Shown here piece after piece: positions 19,336 to 27,654 of a stretch of 36,513 nucleotides of DNA. The notes under the pieces are model-generated. The model had not been told where the DNA came from and searched no databases. It saw nothing but the letters and a program-made list of their open reading frames with translations. Every line of letters begins with the position of its first letter. Position 1 is the stretch's first letter. Source of the stretch: Erythrobacteraceae bacterium (GTDB lineage: Bacteria > Pseudomonadota > Alphaproteobacteria > Sphingomonadales > Sphingomonadaceae); assembly GCA_024642545.1 (NCBI GenBank), contig JAHEAW010000010.1, forward strand, positions 1 through 36,513, in the 5' to 3' direction. Made by a program: the position numbers and the translations under genes.

Positions 19336-20298
19336 CTAAAACTCGTCTGCTGCATCCATCAGGGCGGTCAAGCGCCGGGGGGCAGTGCTGTGCCAGCTGC
19401 GGGTGAGCCAGTATTCAACCTGATCCCAGTCAACCCCGGGGCGGTTGAGGATGATCCCGGCCCATCCGCTGGCACCATAATAGGCCGGGCGATAAAAAGT
19501 GCCCGGGTCGCGGGCTATCAGATCGGCCAATTCATCCTGCCCGCTGGTTTTGGCGAGCAGTGCGATATGTGCTTCGCCGTGGTGCTGATTGATGAAATGG
19601 GCGAAATATTTACCGCTTTTGCCGCCGCATCGCCAGCCGGGGCTGCCGTGGCTCTCACGCTCTTCCACTTCGGGCAGGGCCATCGCCATGCTGCGCACCC
19701 GGCCCAGCAAATGGCCTGCATCATAGGGCCGCTGGACATATTCGTCCACCACGCGGGGATAGAGCTGATGTTCGGCCAGCAGTATCCGCGCGGCCAAACT
19801 GCCGGCAGTATCACCGGGTAAGATAGTGACTTCCAGCTGGCCAAGGATATGCCCTGCATCCAGTTCCGGAGACACCAGGTGCACGCTTGCTCCTGACTTA
19901 CTGTCGCCTGCATCAAGGGCCCGCTGGTAAGTATCGAGCCCGCGATATTTGGGCAGGAGCGAGGGGTGAATATTGAGCAAGCGGCCTTCCCACCGGGCAA
20001 CAAACTCGGGTGAGAGAATGCGCATATAGCCTGCCAGGATTATCATCTCGACCCCGGCCTCGATCGCGGCTGCTTCCATCACCGCGTCATGCGCGGCCCG
20101 TTCCATTCCGCGGTGCGAATGGACGAAAGTGGCGATCCCTTCGGCTGCGGCGAGGGCCAGACCAGCGGCCTTGGGATCATTGCTGGCGACCAGTACCACC
20201 TGATAGCCGGCCCCTTCCATTCGGCTGGCATAGATAAGCGCCGCCATGTTGGTGCCACTGCCCGAGATGAACACGGCGATGCGCGTTCTGTTCTGCAC
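19336..20298 (-). CDS. purN: Phosphoribosylglycinamide formyltransferase fused to a C-terminal MmcQ/YjbR-like (DUF419) domain
   Basis: N-terminal half: RIAVFISGSGTNMAALI...IILAGYMRILSPEFV..LLNIHPSLLPKYRGLDTY (PurN). C-terminal half: SMAMALPEVEERESHGSPGWRCGGKSGKYFAHF...DPGTFYRPAYYGASGWAGIILNRPGVDWDQVEYWLTRSWHSTAPRRL (YjbR/MmcQ). GTG start at 20298 or TTG at 20310. Confidence 0.92.
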   Translation of the reverse strand: MQNRTRIAVFISGSGTNMAALIYASRMEGAGYQVVLVASNDPKAAGLALAAAEGIATFVHSHRGMERAAHDAVMEAAAIEAGVEMIILAGYMRILSPEFVARWEGRLLNIHPSLLPKYRGLDTYQRALDAGDSKSGASVHLVSPELDAGHILGQLEVTILPGDTAGSLAARILLAEHQLYPRVVDEYVQRPYDAGHLLGRVRSMAMALPEVEERESHGSPGWRCGGKSGKYFAHFINQHHGEAHIALLAKTSGQDELADLIARDPGTFYRPAYYGASGWAGIILNRPGVDWDQVEYWLTRSWHSTAPRRLTALMDAADEF

Positions 20299-20302
20299 CG
20301 CA

Positions 20303-21409
20303 TCAGCCAAGATGCGCCGCCTCCCACTCTGCCTTGGCCGACCAGGTACCAGCGGAACCGCGCACGGTGCAGCCCTTCTCGCCGCTGGCAATGGTTCCGA
20401 TCGTCAGCACGGTTTCTCCCGCCGCCTCCAGCTGAGCGGTTAGCGCAGCGACCGCATCCGCCTCTACCGCCAGCACCATGCCGATGCCGCAATTGAATGT
20501 ACGGGCCATTTCTTCCGGTTCGATATTGCCCTGTGCTTGCAGGAACGCCATCAAGCGCGGCTGCTCCCACGCGTCTGCATCGACCTGAGCATGCGCGCCG
20601 GCGGGCAAGACGCGCGGGATATTCTCGAGCAGGCCGCCGCCGGTTATATGCGCCATAGCCGCGATTTTTCCGCTGCGAATTGCGGGCATCAGGCTGGCAA
20701 CATAGATTCGGGTTGGTTCAATCAAATGGTCGATCAGCAGCCGGTCCGAATCGAACAGCGCGGGCCGGTCAAGCTTCCAGCCCTTGTCTGCCGCCAGCCG
20801 CCGAACCAGTGAATAGCCGTTCGAATGAATGCCCGAACTGGTCAGGCCAAGCAGGACCTGTCCCGGCGCAACCTTGTCTCCGGTCAATTGCTCGCCGCGC
20901 TCCACTGCACCGACGCAGAAGCCAGCCAGGTCATAATCCCCCGGCGCATACATGCCCGGCATTTCTGCCGTTTCGCCGCCAATCAGAGCACAGCCGGCGA
21001 TCTTGCAGCCTTCGGCAATGCCCGCAACGACTTGCTCTGCAATCCCGTTTTCCAGTTTTCCGGTGGCGAAATAATCGAGGAAGAACAGCGGTTCTGCGCC
21101 CTGCACAATCAGATCGTTGACGCACATTGCCACCAGATCGACCCCCACGCTATCATGGCGGCCGGAATCAATCGCCAGTTTCAGCTTGGTGCCGACCCCG
21201 TCATTCGCCGCGACCAGCAGCGGATCATGATAACCTGCCGCACGCGGATCAAAGAAGCCGCCAAACCCGCCCAGTTCGGAGGTTGCGCCGGGCCGGGCGG
21301 TGGCTTTCACCAAGGGGCCAATCGCCTTGACCAGGGCATTCCCGGCTTCAATTGAAACGCCGGCCTGCGCATAGGTGTAGCTGTCTGGTGACGATTTATC
21401 GGAGCTCAT
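20303..21409 (-). CDS. purM: Phosphoribosylformylglycinamidine cyclo-ligase
   Basis: [67 protein letters not shown]. Confidence 0.98.
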   Translation of the reverse strand: MSSDKSSPDSYTYAQAGVSIEAGNALVKAIGPLVKATARPGATSELGGFGGFFDPRAAGYHDPLLVAANDGVGTKLKLAIDSGRHDSVGVDLVAMCVNDLIVQGAEPLFFLDYFATGKLENGIAEQVVAGIAEGCKIAGCALIGGETAEMPGMYAPGDYDLAGFCVGAVERGEQLTGDKVAPGQVLLGLTSSGIHSNGYSLVRRLAADKGWKLDRPALFDSDRLLIDHLIEPTRIYVASLMPAIRSGKIAAMAHITGGGLLENIPRVLPAGAHAQVDADAWEQPRLMAFLQAQGNIEPEEMARTFNCGIGMVLAVEADAVAALTAQLEAAGETVLTIGTIASGEKGCTVRGSAGTWSAKAEWEAAHLG

Positions 21410-21442
21410 CCGCGTGCTTTACGCATTCGCGCTTGGATTTCC

Positions 21443-22777
21443 ATGCCCGTTTGGGCAAAAGGCGCCAAGTTTTCCCCGATGGCCCATGTAATCTCTCTTC
21501 CTGCATCCATGCATCAGCGGCTTTCACGCGCGCCTGCCCGCACCATGGTGGTGACGGCAATCGCTGTGTTGATAGCGGTGCTGGCTGGGCGCGCGATCTG
21601 GGCGCAGGTTGCCGGGGACCGGGGAATCGCTCCGATTGCCAGCAGCCGGGATATCAATGTCGGCGGGATCAAGGTCGATGTTCGCGGAGCAACTGCGGAA
21701 GAAGCGCAGCAGGCTGGCTGGGTGCTGGCAGAGCGGCTGGCGTGGAAGAAGCTGGGCGGCCCGGCAATGTCCGATTCGCAGATTGACGCGATGGTGGCGT
21801 CGGTGGTGATCGAGCAGGAGAAGATCAGCCCGCACCGCTATATAGCGACACTGGGTATTACTTTCGATCGCAGCCGTGCAGGCGGTTTGCTGGGGGCAGG
21901 GGGGGAGCAAACCCGGTCAGCCCCGATGTTGCTGATTCCGGTTACATTTGAAGGCGGGACGCGGCGCGTATATGAAATGGTCAATCCGTGGCAGCGCGCA
22001 TGGGCTGAATTCCAGCCGGGTACCAGCCGGATCGATTATGTTCGTCCCTCAGGATCAAATGGCGATTCGCTGCTGGTTACTTATGGCCAGGTGGGCCGCC
22101 GTAGCCGGACCTGGTGGCGCAACATCCTCGATCAGTTCGCCGCTGCAGACGTGCTGGTGCCAATCGCTCATCTGGAACACCAGTGGCCGGGCGGCCCGAT
22201 CAAGGGCACTTTTACCGCGCGGTATGGGCCGGACGACAAGTTCCTCGCCAGCTTTAGCATGACGTCGCCGGACGATGCCGGCCTGGCGGCCATGCTGCAA
22301 CAGGCGGTTGTCCGTTTCGACACGATTTTCCAGCAGGCGATGGCCGATGGCAAGTTGCGTCCTGACCCGACTCTCAATCTGGGTACGCCGACGCTCGATC
22401 CGGCATTGCAGCGCCTGCTCGATCTGGGGCGCGCGGCTGAGGCGCGCGAGAAGGCGCAGCAAGCGCAGGATAGCCTGGACGCGCTGCCGGTAGACGGGGC
22501 AGCCGCGCCAACACCGTCCGCGCCCGCTGCCCCAGCGGTGGTGAATAGCTACACGGTCCAGTTTCCAAGCCCTGACGGTGCCGCGGTTGATGCCGCATTG
22601 GCGGCGATGCGGTCGGTCCCCGGGGTGCGCGGCGCGGCGACCAGCAGCCTTGCCTTTGGCGGCACCTCGGTGATGCGGGTCAGCTTTGCCGGTTCGCTTG
22701 ATCAGCTCGCCGGCGAATTGCGCGGGCGCGGCTATAAGGTGACGCAGGGCAGCAACGCTCTTTCGATCAGTCGCTGA
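21443..22777 (+). CDS. Conserved exported protein, DUF2066-like
   Basis: 444-aa ORF with a membrane-anchor/signal region and KVDVRGATAEEAQQAGWVLAERLAWKKL...YIATLGITFDRSRAGGLLG, resembling DUF2066 proteins; upstream of hdaA. The start may be internal (e.g. 21479). Confidence 0.75.
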   Translation: MPVWAKGAKFSPMAHVISLPASMHQRLSRAPARTMVVTAIAVLIAVLAGRAIWAQVAGDRGIAPIASSRDINVGGIKVDVRGATAEEAQQAGWVLAERLAWKKLGGPAMSDSQIDAMVASVVIEQEKISPHRYIATLGITFDRSRAGGLLGAGGEQTRSAPMLLIPVTFEGGTRRVYEMVNPWQRAWAEFQPGTSRIDYVRPSGSNGDSLLVTYGQVGRRSRTWWRNILDQFAAADVLVPIAHLEHQWPGGPIKGTFTARYGPDDKFLASFSMTSPDDAGLAAMLQQAVVRFDTIFQQAMADGKLRPDPTLNLGTPTLDPALQRLLDLGRAAEAREKAQQAQDSLDALPVDGAAAPTPSAPAAPAVVNSYTVQFPSPDGAAVDAALAAMRSVPGVRGAATSSLAFGGTSVMRVSFAGSLDQLAGELRGRGYKVTQGSNALSISR

Positions 22778-22789
22778 GCCTTGCCGCCC

Positions 22790-23401
22790 ATGTCGCAGAT
22801 TGCCCTTCCGCTAACCCTTCGGGGGGCCGATGATCCGGGCCGGATTGTGGTGGGCAATGCCAATGAAAATGTGATCGATGCGCTGCGCGATCCGGCGCGC
22901 TGGCCCTATCGCACTGCGATCCTGAGCGGACCTGCCCGTTCGGGTAAATCGCTTCTGGGGCGGTGGTTTGCCGCTGAAGGGCAGGGCGACGTTCTCGATG
23001 GGGCCGACCAGATTGACGAGACTGAAGTGTTTCATCAATGGAACCGCGCACAGGAAAGCGGGCGGTCGCTGCTGCTGATCAGCGATGCCGAACACTGGGA
23101 CATGGCGCTGCCGGACCTGCGATCGCGGCTGGGCGCGGCGCTGCATCTGGAAATGGGCGCGCCTGATGATACGATGCTGGCAGGGCTGATCGAAAGCCTG
23201 GCAACGCAACGCGGCCTTGCATTGGGTGAGGGCGCACTTACCTATCTGGTGCCGCGCACAACGCGCAGTTTTGCCGCCGTTGAACGGCTGGTGTTGATGA
23301 TCGACAGGCTCAGCCTGGAGCGTAAGGCCCCGGCAACCTTGTCGGTCTGGCGCGATGCGCTGGAAGCGGTGCAAGGGGCGCAGCAGCCGCGGCTGCTGTA
23401 A
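22790..23401 (+). CDS. hdaA: HdaA/Hda-like DnaA-related regulatory protein
   Basis: MSQIALPLTLRGADDPGRIVVGNANENVIDALRDPARWPYRTAILSGPARSGKSLLGRWFAAEG; AAA+-like and DnaA-related; alphaproteobacterial HdaA type. Confidence 0.82.
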   Translation: MSQIALPLTLRGADDPGRIVVGNANENVIDALRDPARWPYRTAILSGPARSGKSLLGRWFAAEGQGDVLDGADQIDETEVFHQWNRAQESGRSLLLISDAEHWDMALPDLRSRLGAALHLEMGAPDDTMLAGLIESLATQRGLALGEGALTYLVPRTTRSFAAVERLVLMIDRLSLERKAPATLSVWRDALEAVQGAQQPRLL

Positions 23402-23491
23402 CCCCTGCAAAAGAGGTGGACGCTTGCGTCATTGCCGGTTTGGTGGAAGAATCTCTCCGCGAGGCCGAAGAGTCGGCTGGTAAAGGATTGA

Positions 23492-24214
23492 ATGCCCATG
23501 TTTGACGGGTTGAATGCCTATCTGGATTCGGTTCGGGAGCGCGATCCTGCGCCGCGGTCGCGCTGGGAAGTGCTACTCTATCCCGGCGTTTGGGCACTCG
23601 GCCTGCACCGCATTGCGCATTGGCTTTATGGTGCGCAGCTGTATTTTCTGGCGCGTGTGGTCAACCATTTCAGCCGCATACTGACCGCGATTGATATCCA
23701 CCCCGGGGCGACCATCGGCCGTAATTTCTTCATCGACCACGGCTTTACCGTAATCGGTGAAACAGCAGAGATTGGCGACAATGTGACAATCTACCAATGC
23801 GTTACACTGGGCGGGACAAACCCGACCAATGGCAAGGGCGGCAAGCGTCATCCCACGCTGGAGGACAATGTCATCATCGGTTCAGGCGCGCAGATCATTG
23901 GTCCGATTACGGTGGGCAAACGGGCCCGTATCGGTGCGAGCGCAATTGTGATCGATAATGTGCCCGAAGGCGCGACGATGGTTGGCCTCAAGGCGCGCAG
24001 TACTCTGATCCCGGCGGACCAATGGCTGCGCGAATTTATTCCTTATGGCATGCCGTGCGATGAACCATGTGAAGAGATGATTGGTACTGGCAATCGCCGG
24101 ATCGAAGCGATGCAGGCCGAAATGGCTCAGCTCAAGGCGGAAATGCAGGCCCTGAAGGAAGCCCAGTTGCAACCTGCCAGCCAGCAGGCCAAGCTTAGCG
24201 GTACGGATAGCTGA
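23492..24214 (+). CDS. cysE: Serine O-acetyltransferase (EpsC/CysE)
   Basis: IHPGATIGRNFFIDHGFTVIGETAEIGDNVTIYQCVTLGGTNPTNGKGGKRHPTLEDNVIIGSGAQIIGPITVGKRARIGASAIV. Confidence 0.95.
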   Translation: MPMFDGLNAYLDSVRERDPAPRSRWEVLLYPGVWALGLHRIAHWLYGAQLYFLARVVNHFSRILTAIDIHPGATIGRNFFIDHGFTVIGETAEIGDNVTIYQCVTLGGTNPTNGKGGKRHPTLEDNVIIGSGAQIIGPITVGKRARIGASAIVIDNVPEGATMVGLKARSTLIPADQWLREFIPYGMPCDEPCEEMIGTGNRRIEAMQAEMAQLKAEMQALKEAQLQPASQQAKLSGTDS

Positions 24215-24573
24215 TGACAGTGCAATCGGGCGCATTTATTCCCGGTTCGGTAATCGCCTTTCCTGGCAAACCCGCGCTGCAAATTGGTTTTGAACGCCGT
24301 GAACTGGGTCGGATCATGGACCTTTACGGGCGGATGGTCGCAGCGGGCGAATGGCGCGACTATGCGATGGATTTTGCCAAGGACGCCGCCATCTTTGCAG
24401 CCTTCCGCCGCGCCGCCGAACGCCCGCAGATGCAGATCGAAAAACGCCCTTCCTTGCGGAACAAGCAGGGCATGTGGACCTTGTTTGGCGAACATGGCCA
24501 GATCCTCAAACGCGGCCACGAACTCGCTGGAGTACTCGCCCCGGTCGAGCGGCGTCTGGTAAAGGCGGTATAG
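24214..24573 (+). CDS. DUF2794 domain protein
   Basis: FERRELGRIMDLYGRMVAAGEWRDYAMDFAKDAAIFAAFRRAAERPQMQIEKRPSLRNKQGMWTLFGEHGQILKRGHELAGVL; start overlaps the cysE stop by 1 nt. Confidence 0.88.
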   Translation: MTVQSGAFIPGSVIAFPGKPALQIGFERRELGRIMDLYGRMVAAGEWRDYAMDFAKDAAIFAAFRRAAERPQMQIEKRPSLRNKQGMWTLFGEHGQILKRGHELAGVLAPVERRLVKAV

Positions 24574-24593
24574 GCGCAGCGGTCCTGGGCGAA

Positions 24594-24628
24594 GACCATC
24601 CCCGCCCAAGTGCTGCGCGGGGATGGTC
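24594..24628. terminator. Hairpin between convergent genes, probable bidirectional terminator
   Basis: 12-bp perfect inverted repeat gaccatccccgc (24594-24605) / gcggggatggtc (24617-24628), between DUF2794 (+) and a membrane protein (-). No clear U-tract on either side. Confidence 0.55.
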
Positions 24629-24649
24629 CTTCATCCAATTCGGCCTGAA

Positions 24650-25738
24650 CTAGGCGGCCAGTGCCAGTCCGGTGGCAGGCAGGCGGCTTTGCACATCGCC
24701 CGGCAGGTGCTTGACAATGGCGCTGCGGATCGGGGTCCAGAATGCTGACAGCGTCAGCAGTGCAGAGCCGATTACCAGTGCTGTCAGCGCAACATTGAGA
24801 TGCACTGCGCCGAACCGGTCAAATAACCAGGTCAGTGTGACCAGGACATAAGCAAGTGCGGAAACCAGCATGGCGCGGCGATCTACCGCCAGAGCCACCA
24901 GGCCCATCACGATGTAGACGATCAGCACGCCAAGCGCAGCGCTGGCGCCAATGTTGCGGCCATCGGTCACGCCCAGCCAATAGAACAGCGGATGCGCAAT
25001 CATCGGGGCGGCCAGTAAATGCAGCCAGAAAGCCACATCGCTGCGCCGCGTTTGGCGCGCACGGTCGCTCATGTCCCAGCGCATGGCAAAGGCGAACATC
25101 ACCAGACCTGCGGTGAACACCATGGGCAGCAAGATGGCTTCAGGACGATCGATCTGGGTCAGGCCGAATACGCCAACCACTGCGCTGATAATGGTTGCGA
25201 CAATTGCTGCTGCGCCGGCGGCAACGGTGATCGGCACCATGAACCGCCGCCAATGGACCCATGCGGCCCCGGCAGTCAGCAGGGCGCTACCCGAAAACAG
25301 CATGATGGCGAGCACCTTTTGGCCATTGTTAGCCGCTTCGCTGCCGCCCATCGCCAGAACGCTGAAACCGACCAGCATTTCCATGATTCCGCCGACAAAG
25401 GCGAGCAACAGGACTATGCTCGGCAGCGCCATCCGCCGCTTGAGCGTGAAAACTTCGGCCAGCATCCACGCCGCACCGGCGATGAGCAGGCCCGAGAAGG
25501 GCGGCGGGCCATCAATGCCGGGGGTGAACGCCTGGCCAATCCCGGCCATTGCCACCAGCAACAGGATCGCCGCGATTGTCACGAAAATATCGTTGAAACT
25601 GTTCAGCAGGCGGAAATTTTCTTCATCGCTGGCGGGCATTGAACGGCCGCTGGCGACATGCGCACGAAGGGCATCTGCAGCATCGGCGCTGATCACGCCC
25701 GATGCGACCGCACTACGCAGATCATCATCACTATACAT
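24650..25738 (-). CDS. Multi-TM membrane protein, DUF2157-like
   Basis: MYSDDDLRSAVASGVISADAADALRAHVASGR...ENFRLLNSFNDIFVTIAAILLLVAMAGIGQAF followed by many TM helices. Confidence 0.75.
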   Translation of the reverse strand: MYSDDDLRSAVASGVISADAADALRAHVASGRSMPASDEENFRLLNSFNDIFVTIAAILLLVAMAGIGQAFTPGIDGPPPFSGLLIAGAAWMLAEVFTLKRRMALPSIVLLLAFVGGIMEMLVGFSVLAMGGSEAANNGQKVLAIMLFSGSALLTAGAAWVHWRRFMVPITVAAGAAAIVATIISAVVGVFGLTQIDRPEAILLPMVFTAGLVMFAFAMRWDMSDRARQTRRSDVAFWLHLLAAPMIAHPLFYWLGVTDGRNIGASAALGVLIVYIVMGLVALAVDRRAMLVSALAYVLVTLTWLFDRFGAVHLNVALTALVIGSALLTLSAFWTPIRSAIVKHLPGDVQSRLPATGLALAA

Positions 25739-25778
25739 AGGTCTATCCTCCCCTTGGGAAAGCGGAGCGATAGACCTA
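25738..25778 (-). promoter_or_regulatory. Inverted repeat / potential hairpin overlapping the Shine-Dalgarno of the DUF2157-like gene
   Basis: Minus strand AGGTCTATC-G-CTCC ... GGAG-GATAGACCT immediately 5' of ATG; the right arm contains most of the SD GGGGAGG. Confidence 0.7.
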
Positions 25779-25831
25779 GTGTATTAGTGAGTCAATACAG
25801 TGCGCCGGGTAAGCCGCAACTTATCCCTTGT

Positions 25832-26767
25832 TCAGCCGCGAGCCGAAGAAGGCGCTGCGTCCGGGCCAAGCACTTCCTGCATTGCCTTCAGGATGGCTGC
25901 GCTTTGCTCGCTGCCCGATTGCGGGGCCCTGAGGTTGGTTTGCGCATTGATGTCTTCCCAGCGTGCGGCGAAGCCTTCCACCGTGCGGTCTTCTTCCTTC
26001 AGCCAGACAGCATCGTTCATGGCAACCCACGCCGAATGGAAGCCGCCTGCACCGGCGCCAACAATCTGATTGGTCGGGGCATCTTCGCTGACCAGAAACA
26101 GCGCCGCTGGGACCACATTGACCGGGTCGAACAGCTTGAAAGCCTGTTCCGGAAACAGATCTTCGGTCATGCGCGTGCCGGCCACCGGACTCAGCGAATT
26201 GCACTTGATGTTATACTTCGCGCCTTCAAGATGCAGTGTCTTGGTAAGACCCGCGAGGCCCAGCTTGGCTGCGCCGTAATTGGCCTGACCGAAATTGCCG
26301 AACAGGCCCGTGCTGCTGGTGGTCATCAGAATGCGGCCATAGGCCTGCTCGCGGAAAGTCTCCCAGCACGCCTTGGTCGCATAAGCAGACCCGAGCAGAT
26401 GCACGCGGACGACAAATTCAAAGTCTTCCGGGCTCATTTTGGCAAAGCTCTTGTCGCGTAGGACGCCAGCATTGTTGATCAGCACATGGACGCCGCCCCA
26501 CTTCTGCTTGGCGTCGGCAACCATTTTTTCCATCTGGTCATATTCGGTGACGCTGCCGCCATTCGACATCGCATCGCCGCCCATGGCCTTGATTTCCTCA
26601 ACCACCTTCAGCGCCATGTCCGAATGGCCAGTGCCGTCGCGTGCACCGCCCAGATCGTTGACCACGACCTTGGCCCCGCGGCGAGCGAGTTCAAGCGCAT
26701 ATTCGCGGCCCAAGCCGCCACCAGCACCGGTAACAATGGCAACGCGATCTTTGAATGAAATGGACAT
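25832..26767 (-). CDS. SDR-family oxidoreductase, HSD17B4 / multifunctional-enzyme-2-like (beta-oxidation type)
   Basis: [107 protein letters not shown]. Confidence 0.92.
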   Translation of the reverse strand: MSISFKDRVAIVTGAGGGLGREYALELARRGAKVVVNDLGGARDGTGHSDMALKVVEEIKAMGGDAMSNGGSVTEYDQMEKMVADAKQKWGGVHVLINNAGVLRDKSFAKMSPEDFEFVVRVHLLGSAYATKACWETFREQAYGRILMTTSSTGLFGNFGQANYGAAKLGLAGLTKTLHLEGAKYNIKCNSLSPVAGTRMTEDLFPEQAFKLFDPVNVVPAALFLVSEDAPTNQIVGAGAGGFHSAWVAMNDAVWLKEEDRTVEGFAARWEDINAQTNLRAPQSGSEQSAAILKAMQEVLGPDAAPSSARG

Positions 26768-26796
26768 CGAATGGTCTCCTGCAATTATGGTTAGGC

Positions 26797-26812
26797 TTTA
26801 CGTGCCCGTAAA
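26797..26812. promoter_or_regulatory. Operator-like palindrome upstream of the SDR gene
   Basis: TTTACG-TGCC-CGTAAA, 6-bp perfect arms, 4-bp spacer, centred about 37 bp from the SDR ATG (26767). Confidence 0.55.
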
Positions 26813-26925
26813 CGTGGCAGCGGATTGGCAGGTTCCACCGCCCGTTTCAACCGCTGATCCGATAGCCCGCCATGCCGTAGCGGCAGCCTATCCCACATTG
26901 CGAACCCGTTACAGCGACTCGCCGT

Positions 26926-27594
26926 TCAAAGCGACTCGAGCACGCCGATCAGCTGGTCAAAGCCGTGCACCACCGCATCACCGCCGAGTTCATGCGGCGG
27001 CTGGTCGCAATAACCATAGCCGGCCACAACCACCGGGACCTTGGCCGCGCGTGCGGCGGCCACATCATAGCTGCTATCGCCGAAAAACGCGAAGCTGCCC
27101 CCACCGCAGCGCGCAATCGCTTCGTAAATGGGGTCAGGTTCGGGCTTGGCGCGGCCTTTGCCCATGGTGTCGCCGCCGATGATCGCGGCAAAATGTCCCG
27201 CCAGGCCCAGTTTGGTGAGAATATCCTGCGCGAAACTTTCAAACTTGTTGGTCACCACTGCCATAGCAATGCCGCGATCGGCGAGGTCCCTCAGCACGGC
27301 CTCTGCCCCGGCATAGGGCCGCGTATGGACGGCGTTGTGTTCGGCGTAATAGGATAGCAGGGCCTTGTAGAGCGGGCGGAAATCTTCATCCGAAATTCCG
27401 CCCTGTTCTTCCAAAGCGCGTTTCAGCATAATTTTCGCGCCGCCGCCGATCAGCGCTTCGATATCTTCCACTTCGACCGGTTTGCGCCCGCCCAGCACCA
27501 GTGCGTGATTAACCGCCGCGCCCAGATCGCGGTGGGTATCAAGCAATGTGCCATCAAGATCGAAGCCGATAATATCGAAACGTATCGCTGTCAT
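26926..27594 (-). CDS. gph: Phosphoglycolate phosphatase (HAD family)
   Basis: MTAIRFDIIGFDLDGTLLDTHRDLGAAVNHAL...VVTNKFESFAQDILTKLGL...KPEPDPIYEA...FFGDSSYDVAAARAAKVPVVVAGYGY. Start at 27594; the track ORF over-extends into glmU. Confidence 0.93.
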   Translation of the reverse strand: MTAIRFDIIGFDLDGTLLDTHRDLGAAVNHALVLGGRKPVEVEDIEALIGGGAKIMLKRALEEQGGISDEDFRPLYKALLSYYAEHNAVHTRPYAGAEAVLRDLADRGIAMAVVTNKFESFAQDILTKLGLAGHFAAIIGGDTMGKGRAKPEPDPIYEAIARCGGGSFAFFGDSSYDVAAARAAKVPVVVAGYGYCDQPPHELGGDAVVHGFDQLIGVLESL

Positions 27595-27654
27595 GCGCCG
27601 CTCGATGCGCGAAGCTTCTTCAAACCGCAAGCAATTGGTGGCATTGGCAGCAGC

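Noticed and set aside
25019-26461. Long + strand ORFs over the DUF2157-like and SDR genes
   Set aside because: Shadow ORFs of confidently assigned minus-strand genes.
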